A stretch of 10,447 bases of DNA from Euperipatoides rowelli (taxonomy: Eukaryota; Onychophora; Udeonychophora; Euonychophora; Peripatopsidae): NCBI GenBank assembly GCA_003024985.2, contig PXIH01S0001640.1. The stretch is one strand, 5' to 3'. Shown here in pieces: positions 1 through 8,321 of this stretch; position 1 is the first letter of the stretch; the number at the start of each line of letters is the position of its first letter. A program made the translations under genes and the position numbers. A model generated the notes under the pieces. The model worked only from the letters and a program-made list of their open reading frames with translations. It was not told the DNA's origin and did no database searches.

Positions 1-68
1 ATAATTTAGGTCTGGCTATGGTGGCCATTTTGAATCTCAGCGGAACACAAAAGTAAAATCTCCCCAGA

Positions 69-661
69 CTACCATTTGCTCGTCCATGGTGGAAAGCTAA
101 ATATTATTGGGAGATACTTTATTTAGGAAGAACCAGGAAAGATTCCAAAACATTTTCCCAAAGTTTCAGATTGTTTTTTCTTTCTAAATGTCTGGATTTG
201 CCCCTAAAATGTTCTAATTTGTCAGTGCTAAAGTTTTAACAATTTTTAAATAACCTCTCAAATTACATTATATTTCTCACCTACTCCCATCCACACTTTC
301 AAACAATCTTAAATAAATAGAAATTATAAATTATTTACCTGGGAGGTGGTATAATATTATGGTAACATCCATCATTATTATAATCATTCTGTATAATAGT
401 ATGTGTCTCTTCATCAAAGCTGTGACTGAGTCTAATCCTCCAAATAATGCCACTGATAAGCAAAATAATCCCCACTGGCATGAGAACGCCTGCAATGATT
501 AGGACGGGCTTAAAAACGTTCTTATAATGATCAGTGGTATATAGTATGATCATATTACTGATGCTTCCAGATAAAAANAATATTCCAAAACATATTAAGC
601 CAATTGAATGACGTCTATTGATTGTATGTTGAGAAACGAATAATATATTGGTCATTTTAAT
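69..661 (-). CDS. small two-transmembrane protein, two-exon model (unidentified family)
   Basis: Exon A runs 661-339: an acceptor (TTCACAG) precedes 661, the ATG is at 655-653 with A at -3, and a near-consensus donor (CAG|GTAAAT) follows 339. Reading on without splicing meets TAA at once, so splicing is expected. The 105 codons give a short basic N-terminus (NRRH, residues 13-16), a first membrane helix at about 17-39, a short loop, a second helix at about 49-72 rich in Gly/Ile/Leu and followed by Arg-x-Arg, then a polar tail with an acidic DEE, tyrosines at 92 and 98, and a PPP run. A candidate last exon begins at 96 after a TTTAG acceptor; in phase it adds SFPPWTSKW and a TAG at 71-69, extending the proline-rich tail (about 114 aa in all). 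The implied intron is 242 bp. The N at 578 makes codon 26 Phe or Leu. Topology recalls small two-helix TMEM/PIRT-type proteins, but I assign no family. Exon A is better supported than the last exon. Confidence 0.5.
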
Positions 662-999
662 CTGTGAATTTAAAAATAAAATTATTTTTAATTAAAAGAG
701 TCAAGTTTTATTAATTATATTAGACACTAGGCTACTTACAGTATATTTAATTTTAGTGATTAAGCGTAATGTAAAATCTAATATACTAATATTATTGTCA
801 TATTATAAATATTAAAATCAATTTACTATAACTTTTTTTATACATAAAAAAACATAAAGTAAATTCGGTATAGCACAACATAGATTTTGGATGGGCGTGA
901 TGTATATAGTGGGGGAAGGAGATTCAAAATTGGATACATACTTTTTTATTTTTAAGCATTTTAATTGCCTTGGGATTAAAGATATATTTTTAGTATTAT
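662..999. other. non-coding, AT-rich stretch
   Basis: This is upstream of the acceptor of the two-helix protein gene, so if that acceptor is used it is its intron. It holds a U-rich tract suitable as a polypyrimidine tract on the minus strand at about 667-690, and one dispersed TAGGCTA word at 728-734. I see no conserved coding segment; a long minus-strand open frame here is low-complexity Phe/Ile/Lys/Tyr. Confidence 0.4.
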
Positions 1000-1035
1000 A
1001 ATAAAACAAAACTTTATTTACAAAAAAAAAAAAAA
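1000..1035 (+). repeat. AATAAA followed by A14: possible retroposed 3' end
   Basis: An AATAAA at 1000-1005 lies 17 bases before an uninterrupted run of 14 A at 1022-1035. This is the order expected at the 3' end of a reverse-transcribed, polyadenylated RNA inserted on the plus strand. I could not see a target-site duplication or recognise the body upstream, so a plain poly(A) microsatellite remains possible. Confidence 0.25.
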
Positions 1036-1130
1036 CTTGCATAAAATCCATTGTAGGCTACTTGTTTTTATTCCTATACCTGAATCTTTTCAAAAATATT
1101 CTTCCAATCATATGCATCTACTCCCAGTTT

Positions 1131-1249
1131 CTAGGAATAGGACTGTCTTCCCTGATGAGTAATTTGAGGCATATTTAAATGACATTTAAAACAAGACATG
1201 TTGTAACTAGATGATCTGGACTTTTGCATCTAAAACAGATACAGGTCTG
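1131..1249 (-). pseudogene. possible decayed Gag-type zinc-knuckle fragment
   Basis: The minus-strand frame 1249-1175 contains a C-x2-C-x4-H-x4-C pattern at 1237-1196 (CFRC, then His at 1213-1211, then Cys at 1198-1196), the spacing of retroviral and retrotransposon nucleocapsid knuckles and of some cellular RNA-binding proteins. The Gly usually before the His is Asp here. A second frame just downstream (1193-1131) carries another C-x2-C followed by His, as in the second finger of some LTR-retrotransposon Gags, but it lies in a different register and all frames stop quickly. The same stretch has splice-like borders (TTTTAG before 1229, CAG|GTAT at 1080), but all three frames are closed, so a coding exon is unlikely. 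The piece is short and chance cannot be excluded. Confidence 0.25.
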
Positions 1250-1319
1250 TTAGGAATAATGTATAATTACAAAGGCCTTTCATTTTTATGGAATAAGGTG
1301 GTCATATTTTTTTTCGTTA

Positions 1320-1521
1320 GCCAAATGAACTATGATAATTGACTTTCCAATTAAACATAAGCCAAATGAACTAAGATCATTGACTTTCCTGTTAAATATG
1401 AGCCAAATGAACTAAGATTGACTTTCCTGTTAAACATGAGTCAAATGAACTATGATCATTGACTTTCTTGTTAAACATGAACCAAATGAACTAAGATCAT
1501 TGACTTTCCTGTTAAACATGA
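1320..1521. repeat. 41-bp minisatellite, five copies
   Basis: There are five head-to-tail copies: 1320-1360, 1361-1401, 1402-1439, 1440-1480 and 1481-1521. Each begins with a CCAAATGAACTA-like segment and ends with GACTTTCCTGTTAAACATGA-like sequence. The third copy lacks three bases (38 bp), and the first copy is the most divergent. Copies differ at only a few positions, so the array is fairly recent or homogenised. No reading frame stays open through it. Confidence 0.9.
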
Positions 1522-2517
1522 GCGTTCATTATGAGAGCATAATGTTTTCCAGGATTAATGGGTTTAACTTCAACCCATATAGTTGATGGATATCAGGAAG
1601 AAAATCCTGTAATGTTGTAGTAGACTATTTCTCTCTACCCTCCCAAAGTAATATAATGTATTTTTAAGCTTTTGATTTGAAGAGATTTATGAAAATGTTC
1701 TGCATTTTATACCAAACATAATACCCCTTCCTATGCATTTGGTTTTATATCCTAGGTCTTATATAGCCTCATGAGTCAATAGCAGAAGTTGAGAACAAGT
1801 TAGTGTCTTATTAAGTTTTTTATTTCTTCATCTGTCAATTGGACACTAGCATCATTTGACTTTCTATACTTGTGTGCCAAGTATATATACTTTCTTTTTT
1901 TGGGTGGATTTGCACCATCACACATAATTCATTTGAAATTGACATCAAAAATAATTACAGAGGATTAAAACCATATAATACATTTAAAAAATTGTCGTTT
2001 CACTGAAGTTACAAAAAGGAATGCAAACCAGTTTAAAGATTACAACTATTAGTAAAAAGAATAAAAGCTTCAACAATAGTATAGGCTGGCTCTTGTTGAA
2101 ATTTTAATAGAATGTCTCTAGCCAATAATGATAGCCTACAGTGTCTCTTGAAAGATAAATACAAACTGAAGTTATTTTATAAGTTCAACTTCATTAAAGT
2201 GTTTTGAATAAAAGGTCTTTAACTGTAGTTGCANTTGAAGTGCAGTAAATCTCTGTATTTCTTTTTTAAAGAAACTAGTAGAACTTAATAATGGGAATTG
2301 CTCCCTTAAATGAAATTTTATTAACATCAATCAACAAACATACATTTTAGTATAAACTTGTACATTACAAAATATCTATAATTTTATTAAAGAAATTGAG
2401 AGCATTTTTCATCTATAATGTTTATAGGTAAATTTTCAAGGTCTTTCCTATATAATACTCTCATGAGAAACTAGTAGAACTTTATTATTAGCTTAAATAT
2501 TTGAGTTACGGCCCAAA
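1522..2517. other. non-coding stretch with minor repeats
   Basis: I see no coding exon. A 7-bp-stem hairpin lies at 1558-1578 (ATGGGTT, 7-base loop, AACCCAT). A 16-bp perfect direct repeat GAAACTAGTAGAACTT occurs at 2271-2286 and again at 2467-2482. One TAGCCTA word is at 2132-2138, and an N is at 2234. Confidence 0.45.
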
Positions 2518-2651
2518 GGGTTAGCCTACTGTATATTAAGGCTAGCCTAAGGGTTAGCCTACTGTATATTAAGGCTAGCCTAAAGGGTTAGCCTACTGTA
2601 TATTAAGGCTAGCCTAAAGGGTTAGCCTACTGTATATTAAGGCTAGCTTAG
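2518..2651. repeat. 34-bp tandem array with palindromic core, four copies
   Basis: Units are 2518-2550 (33 bp), 2551-2584, 2585-2618 and 2619 to about 2651, with near-perfect identity between copies. Each unit contains TAGCCT, an 11-base AT-rich spacer and AGGCTA, giving a 6-bp stem (for example 2555-2560 with 2572-2577). Each also contains a perfect 10-bp palindrome AGGCTAGCCT at the end of the stem (for example 2572-2581); the last copy has diverged here (GGCTAGCTTAG). The array can therefore fold into a series of small hairpins on either strand. No protein frame is implied. Confidence 0.9.
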
Positions 2652-3780
2652 AAGTGTGTTCGTAACATTATAAATATTAATAAAAAATTATCTTCTTTTT
2701 AAACAAAATAATGCATTACCATTAATAGGCGCCAAACTTCAAATTAGGGAGAGTAAAGTATCCACAGGAATGGATAAGACTTGCACAGCATGAACAAATT
2801 TCAAATAGAAGTTAATGAATTTTTATCCCCATAATCCTTATAGAACAGAAGGAATATTTTATACATGAAAATATCAAATAAAGATAAAATAAAAATTAAT
2901 TCAATAATATTTCACCAGTTGAGAAAACTCAGGCAGTCACCATCTGGTTCCCCAATACATCACAGATTATTTTGGAATATCTAACTTGTCCATTGTCATA
3001 ATATACTATATCACATATCTAGAGTATGTAGATACATTCTTCCTTCAATACATCTAAACCAGGGGTGGTCTTAAGAACCAGTTTATTGTCAAATTTATTT
3101 TTATTGTAAATGAATGAACTTTTACAAAAAATCAGATTGTTGAATTGGTATTGCCAAAATGTACTGTAAATGTACACTCTGACATCATTTCATGTGTTGA
3201 TGATAATGTTATTTTTGTAATGGTTTGCTAAATTTGACAGGTATTATAATCAATACCAAAAAAAAATCCATCATTATTGATCCTTAATCTTTTCAAATTA
3301 TTGAGTGTCTTCATAAGAAGGTACCTAATAAATTTCTTTGGATACCTTTTTCCTTTCACGGGTAGTAGAATAATTATTAAATTCAAAATAATTTATTAAA
3401 TCATTACAAAGTGAACATTTAATAATAGATCATTATCAATGGTGAAAAAGTACAAATAATTAATGTTCTTTTTAACTTAACTATTTCCTTGTACCTTATA
3501 AATTTACAAGGTGTTTTTTTTATAATAAAACTGAGAGAAGAAATAAATAAGTTTATATTCGGTTTGAAAATACAATATATTCCCAATAAAGTAGTTGCAG
3601 ACAATTAGTCAAAGTGGTCTTGGTTTGTAAAATAAAATTATATTAGCGTCATACAACAAAGCAATCTCTTTTTTATACTACTACAATAATAATAGATGTT
3701 ATGATGTAGTAGAACCAATAGACAATCCTGCACAACATAATGAAAATTATAGCCTGAATGTAAATGAGTTTCTTGCTATT
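2652..3780. other. non-coding AT-rich stretch, possible hAT end at 3060
   Basis: I see no convincing exon or RNA gene. At 3060 the sequence CAGGGGTGGTC, preceded by ATCTAAAC, resembles the outer end of a hAT element with its target site, but no matching right end was found. Around 2770-2810 a short plus-strand frame gives a W-I-R-x-A-Q-like string that is too short to call a LINE remnant. The remainder is A/T-rich and low in complexity. Confidence 0.4.
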
Positions 3781-4200
3781 ATTCCCAAATATCCTACATT
3801 GTTAAGTGTCAAAAAACTTTAACTACAAAATTTTGATTCTTCAGAAACATCAAAAAACTGTTCAGTGGTGCACTTTGTTCTTCAAGAGTCTAATAACCAT
3901 GCATAATTAGAAAAAAAGAAAAATACCTACTTATAAACATTGTTACAAACATTGATTTTCATTCTATTGTTTATTGTTTCTCTACAAAATTTAAAAATAC
4001 CAGATAACGCTTTTTGACATTAAAAATTTTTTAGNGAAAGGTACATTAAAGTTTTTAATACTTGTAAAATATTAATCAGAGAGTTACAGTTTTTTGACAT
4101 AATATGTATTATACCTAGTATGATGTCAAACTACTTTTATCTCAAAAAACATGATTTTGTAGTTAAGGTTTTTTGACACTAAACCCCATTTTATGGGAAT
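3781..4200. mobile_element. MITE-like element with terminal inverted repeats
   Basis: The left arm 3806-3831 is the reverse complement of 4154-4179 over 26 bases with one mismatch. Further out, ATTCCCA (3781-3787) pairs with TGGGAAT (4194-4200), with a variable segment between, giving arms of about 50 bp around a core of some 320 bp. The motif TTTTTGACAY recurs at 4011, 4091 and 4170, about 80 bases apart, and in reverse as GTGTCAAAAA (3806) and ATGTCAAA (near 4123), so it behaves as a subterminal repeat. No transposase frame is present. The exact ends and a target-site duplication are unresolved; weaker similarity may continue 10-15 bases outward on both sides. The superfamily is not identifiable from the ends alone. 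Confidence 0.7.
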
Positions 4201-5246
4201 ATATTGATAAGAATGTATTTATCATTATAAAAAAAACTGTTTATAAAATTTATTCATAATAACAGAAAATTCAAAAGTATCCGAAGTTATTAAATTACCT
4301 TAAAATTGTTAAATTTAAACCGTAAACTACCAAGTCCTGGACTTTTTAACTTGTGTTATAAGTTGCACCAACAAATTAGTTACACCAAAAATTACAGTAT
4401 TTTTACCTGTTTATTTTTTTTAAATATGTACTTGGTCAGATTAATGAGTTTTACCAACACGATATTACATAATTTAGTGTACAACTTTTTTAGTAAAAAA
4501 TGTTCAACTCAGTTGGCTAAGAAATTATTCAGTGTATACATAAGGTGTTCAGTTTTTCAACAATTCATTTTTCATTCCTGTTTTTTCCAAATTCCTCATT
4601 CCTGTTTCTGACAATTCACTATAATTTGCATAATTAATTAACATTTTACTTAGTAATGTAGTTTTTTGCAGTATTTAATAAAGATTTTATCATTTTGTTT
4701 TAATTGATTATATAGGTTGGAAGTGTAATTAAATATTAAAAGTGTCTTTATGAATTTTTTTGTAATATTGGAAAATGTTGTAAACTGGAACCAGAACAAA
4801 GCAGTTGATTGGTTAACAGTTTAGAAGTTTTTGTTAAAAATTATCAAAATCGATCAAAAAAGTTTATTTCTCCACTAGATTATCATAGGTTTGGGGCATA
4901 ATGGGTTTAATATGTAGGGTTCAGGGTTATGGTAAGATTAGGACTGTAAATAATAATAAAAAAACAACGCTTTTATACATTTTGATCATGTGATTAAAAT
5001 GTGGATTGTATGGACTGTTTTATGACTATGTAACTGGAATAAATATAAAAAATTGGAAATTCAGAAATATGAATATCTGTATTATTGGAATGTTGGAACT
5101 TAATTCTTTATTTCGTTACTTATGAAAGGTTTTTGTTTTATATTTTAGTTTTTATTGAAAAGATTCAATAAAGTTCATAATAAATTGCTATGTGCAACAT
5201 CTCATTCTGTTCTCACAAATCCTTTTCTGCATTCATATTCCTACAG
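4201..5246. other. non-coding AT-rich stretch
   Basis: This is mainly A/T-rich sequence with several AATAAA words. A plus-strand frame open across about 4306-4611 is rich in Phe/Leu/Asn/Ser/Lys with no motif, and I read it as composition-driven. A small duplication (TCATTCCTGTTT at about 4570 and 4597) lies inside it. A good polypyrimidine tract and CAG acceptor close the stretch at 5222-5246. Confidence 0.4.
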
Positions 5247-5432
5247 GCATGAAAGTCCATCTCACTATTATGGAAAACAGGAATCAGAAAACTAAACCTG
5301 TTACTGTCAAAGCTGAAGATCTGCAGTCCAAAGTGGAGTTAAGGGCTATATGATATGTCTGCCCAAAAGAGACAACCAGAAATGAAGCAACGGAATGACA
5401 GTAAGGTGGTCAAGGAGTTCAGTTACTGGTAA
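5247..5432 (+). pseudogene. possible broken exon, unidentified
   Basis: A strong acceptor (TTCATATTCCTACAG ending at 5246) is followed by a GC-richer block. One frame, ATG at 5249 to TGA at 5351-5353, gives 34 codons whose start (MKVHLTIMEN, then KPVTVKAEDL) has a strand-turn-strand look. A second frame open from 5343 to TAA at 5430-5432 continues with charged sequence (MSAQKRQPEMKQ), so one frameshift near 5345 would link them. All three frames contain stops before the next strong donor (AAAG|GTGAGC at 5495), so an intact internal coding exon is excluded. It could be a pseudogene piece, an untranslated exon or chance. I do not recognise the family. Confidence 0.25.
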
Positions 5433-6203
5433 CATGTTATAAGTGACATCATAAGTAGTAATAATTCCATGTACATTTTAAGTCAACTCATAAAGGTGAG
5501 CTTAAATTATATTATGAGACATTTTATTAAAATTGACATTTTAAAATGTATTAAGCAATTCCCCAAAAACCAAATTCTATTATCTTAAGGTACATGACAC
5601 ATGTTCAATTAACAGCATAAAGTAAAACTATTATATTTTTATTTACGGCCTCTGTGAGGTCAGTAATTTTTGTTTAATTCCACTTTACAACATTGGCGAT
5701 TTTGTTTAATAAAGTTTTTCTTTCTTGAATGCTGCTATGTTTGTAAATTGGTTGGAACTTTACCTTGAACGTTATTGTAAATTTTATATAGGCTAAGTCA
5801 AGATATAAATTTAAAAAAAAAATGTTTTATTTGATGATATGAAGGTGTAAATAATTAAGAAGATGGCACAAAGAATCACTTGATTGGACATTAGATCTAA
5901 ATGTTAACTTCCTCTAACTCTGAACAATTAATTGGGTTTAGACTTTTTCTTTTCTTATTTATCACACATAAATTGTAAAAATGATCCACATATTCAGGAC
6001 TAGGATCCTTGATAAATTTTCCATTAATTATTGTAAACTATAATTTTTTTATGCACTGTATTTATTTATTTGATTGAATAAACCTATAATAATAGCAGTT
6101 AGTGGAAGATATACTCATCTGGGAGAGATTGTTTATTTTGTTCTTAAAGTGAAAATGAGTTTATTAATATAAATGACAGTCATGAATATTATTGATTTAA
6201 TAG
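5433..6203. other. non-coding AT-rich stretch
   Basis: I see no exon. There is a short hairpin (GGCCTC with GAGGTC) at about 5647-5661, a donor-like GTGAGC at 5496, a TAGGCTA word at 5789-5795, and several AATAAA words. If the plus-strand exon at 6204 is real, part of this is its upstream intron. Confidence 0.35.
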
Positions 6204-6408
6204 TGCTGCATTGGTTGCAATAGCTATATGGATAGTGTGCAGTGATATGGCCGGTTTCTCACATTTGAGTGGTTTTCTGGTTTTCATCTTCAGTTTATAT
6301 GTAACTAAGACAGGAGTGGTTTCATTGGGGTTTCTGATTGGTGTTTTAACAAGTGTTGGTTTTACATTATTGACCTTTCAGTTAGTAAAAAGTTTTGTAA
6401 AAAAATAA
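6204..6408 (+). CDS. candidate terminal exon of a membrane protein (partial, unidentified)
   Basis: The frame is open from 6196 to TAA at 6406-6408. A weak acceptor (TTTAATAG) ends at 6203, and exon use from 6204 would put one base before the first full codon. There is no ATG near the front of the frame, so it would be the 3' part of a spliced gene. The 67 codons read as a hydrophobic stretch (ALVAIAIWIV), a helix around MAGFSHLSGFLVFIFSLYV, a TKTG turn, and a second helix around VVSLGFLIGVLTSVGFTLL, ending in a basic VKSFVKK tail. Local GC is higher than in the flanks. AATAAATAAA overlaps and follows the stop and could serve as poly(A) signal. No upstream exon or family was found. It would sit inside the intron implied by the minus-strand exon at 6436-6615, so one of the two may be spurious. 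Confidence 0.35.
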
Positions 6409-6435
6409 ATAAATTTCAATATTGACTGCACATAC

Positions 6436-6615
6436 CTTCTGTTGATACCTTAACAATTTTATTTTTAGGCTTTTCAATGACAGAATAAATGACAGTTGTC
6501 TTTTGATTTGACCTTGTTTTGAAACCTGCTGCTTTAAAGGGGTCAATAATTTCAAGGCTATAATACATTGTTTTGGAAAGAGGATAGAAAGCATTTAGGT
6601 GACCTATAAGATTTT
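6436..6615 (-). CDS. candidate internal coding exon (unidentified)
   Basis: The minus-strand exon runs 6615 to 6436 (180 bp, phase 1 at both ends). Its acceptor is preceded by a pyrimidine-rich tract (TTGTCTATGCTTGTTATAG), and the donor AAG|GTATGT is near-consensus. The frame is open throughout and hits TGA only after the donor. The peptide is mixed and globular: HLNAFYPLSK, then SLEIIDPFKAAGFKTRSN, then TTVIYSVIEKPKNKIVKV, with no membrane helix or low complexity. An upstream ATG in frame (6628-6626, T at -3) lies within the pyrimidine tract and is a poor start, so I prefer an internal exon. Its phase does not fit the exon at 661, so it is not directly joined to that gene. I do not recognise the family, and no partner exon was found. 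Confidence 0.4.
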
Positions 6616-6636
6616 CTATAACAAGCATAGACAATA

Positions 6637-7553
6637 TAATAATAATTTATGTTTATTTGTAACAAATGATTATATACAATATTGATGATTATATACATAC
6701 ATTCATATAATGTAATAATTAAGGAGCCCTATTTAGCCTTAGTTAAAGGATAGCCTATAGGTTCCAGTTCACTGCACTAACGGAAGAAGAAAAAAATCCA
6801 AAAAAAAACCCCAAAAACACTATAAATTAGGATAAGTTTTGAGCAGGTAATAATTTAATATGCTTGGTATCTTTGCAAGTAGTAAATATAGTTCTAGTAA
6901 TAAGATGCATTAAAGAATAAATTTGATTCCAATAATTTGAATATTTTTTTTTCACTTTAATTGTGACAGCATTTTTACTTACATTAGTTTGCAGAACTTG
7001 ATTTAAATGACATTTTTTTCCATTAATGTAAAATTATTGTAATTATCTTTCATTAGAACATCATTTGAAACTTGGGTTGAAGGGTGGTGTATGTGGTTTT
7101 GTTAATGTTGATTTTGCACACAATAAACATTAGCACTGAACACAAATTTCAGTAAATAATAAATTCAATAAATTAAATTTACTAATTTTCCTTAAATAAA
7201 CCATTAACTTGACGCCACCACATATAGCTGCACCACATATAGCTGTATTCAAATTAATTTTTATTGCCTGATTGCAACTTCTTGTAACATTTACTATCAG
7301 TTTTTTAAAAGTTTTAGAATTGTTTCCAAATAATGACTGCTACAACACAAACATGTGCAATCCAAAGACAAGAATAAAACATTGATATGCATTGAGACCA
7401 ACTCAAAGTTGGCAACACCACCTATCTTACTTTTACAGTATTAATTTATTCATGCAGAGAGTGTTGTCATATTCTTAATATTGTTGTAAAAATTAGTAAA
7501 TATAAATTAATAAATTTCTGTATCATAATAAATAAAATAATATTATATTAAAT
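6637..7553. other. non-coding AT-rich stretch
   Basis: I see no exon or RNA gene. Small features are an 11-bp direct repeat GATTATATACA at 6668 and 6687, a TAGCCTA word at 6751-6757, A-rich runs near 6790-6815, and a perfect 15-bp tandem duplication CACCACATATAGCTG at 7216-7230 and 7231-7245. Confidence 0.4.
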
Positions 7554-7915
7554 TAGAGGTCATCAACCCTTTAATACCTACTGCCCACTTTTGATCTTTG
7601 TGGATGGTAAAATTTTCTTAACCCACCCCCTCCCCCCGGTGCAGCAGTAACTCAATTTAGTGCAAGCACAAAGTAATTTTTAGATTGAAGTGTTTGTAAA
7701 AAATATGTAAATTTATCTTTTTATTTATACTTTCTGTAAACATAGATAATTTAAATTCAATGAATTTCTGCATCTCCATCAATAAGAAGTCCTGAAGTTG
7801 TTAGCAATGTATTTGATATATGGAGGAAGTACAAAATCTGTAACCCCCTCCCACACACACTATGGAAGCTTGAATCGCCCACTAGTGGGGGTAAGAACCA
7901 GGTTGACTACTATTG
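7554..7915. mobile_element. non-autonomous hAT (Buster-type) transposon, 362 bp
   Basis: A perfect 8-bp duplication TATTAAAT flanks the element (7546-7553 and 7916-7923). The left end begins TAGAGGTCATCAACC; the right end, reverse-complemented, begins CAATAGTAGTCAACC. They match at 10 of 15 positions, with the conserved TCAACC at the same distance from the target site. Subterminal GCCCACT (left) and CGCCCACTAGTGGGGG (right) are of the kind seen inside many hAT ends. The 8-bp duplication has TA in its centre (nnnTAnnn), the known preference of the Buster branch of hAT elements. No transposase is encoded. A C/G-rich pyrimidine patch (CCACCCCCTCCCCCC) lies near 7625. It sits downstream of the SNX16 gene. 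Confidence 0.8.
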
Positions 7916-7923
7916 TATTAAAT

Positions 7924-8321
7924 GAAATTAAATTAAGTTACTCTTAAATAAATGTTTATTTTTAAAGTTATGCTTAAAAAAATATTATTCAATTTTTATA
8001 TTTGCCCTCGTCATTTGATACATTAGCTGTATTTCAAAATACTGTAATATTTTTCAATTCATTTAAATTGAATCTGTCAATAATTATTCCCTTTTATAAT
8101 AATCTAAATTGCATTGCCTTCTAATCTGAAATTTATTCTGGAATAGCCAATTTTTTCATTTTATAGGTGCTGTGAGAAAATTATTAGATATAAAATTTTA
8201 ATATTAATTAATCAAAATATAATAAAATTAATCAATATTTAACATTATAATCCTCTAAACGTGATCATTTCTGAACTCATTACAACCAATTCTAATGAAA
8301 ACACATCCTTCAGCAACACAT
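7924..8321. other. SNX16 3' flank and untranslated region
   Basis: This lies immediately after the SNX16 stop codon on the minus strand. I see no further exon. The strand-appropriate AATAAA nearest to the stop is at 8137-8132. Confidence 0.4.
8132..8137 (-). terminator. candidate poly(A) signal of the SNX16-like gene
   Basis: AATAAA on the minus strand, about 185 bases after the TGA at 8324-8322, is the first canonical hexamer downstream of the gene. In such AT-rich DNA the hexamer is common by chance, so the assignment rests on position alone. Confidence 0.35.

Noticed and set aside
1-68. GC-richer left edge as a further exon
   Set aside because: It lies beyond the stop of the proposed last exon of the minus-strand gene; frames here are short and I see no splice or motif support.
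818-1051. Minus-strand open frame of about 77 codons
   Set aside because: It is rich in Phe, Ile, Lys, Tyr and Asn, starts close to the antisense of the A14 run (which yields its Phe run), and shows no domain or good splice context.
2765-2815. Short W-I-R-x-A-Q string suggesting the C-terminus of a LINE reverse transcriptase
   Set aside because: About 15 residues with no supporting homology on either side, so chance is more likely.
3419-3604. Minus-strand open frame of about 61 codons
   Set aside because: Composition-driven Ile/Leu/Lys-rich peptide in AT-rich DNA, with no motif and no supporting neighbours.
4306-4611. Plus-strand open frame of about 101 codons
   Set aside because: It does not start with a usable ATG, is rich in Phe/Leu/Ser/Asn/Lys, has a small internal duplication and no recognisable domain.
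6382-6594. Second minus-strand frame overlapping the exon candidate at 6436-6615
   Set aside because: It is the same stretch in another register; the other register has matched splice borders and a more ordinary protein composition.
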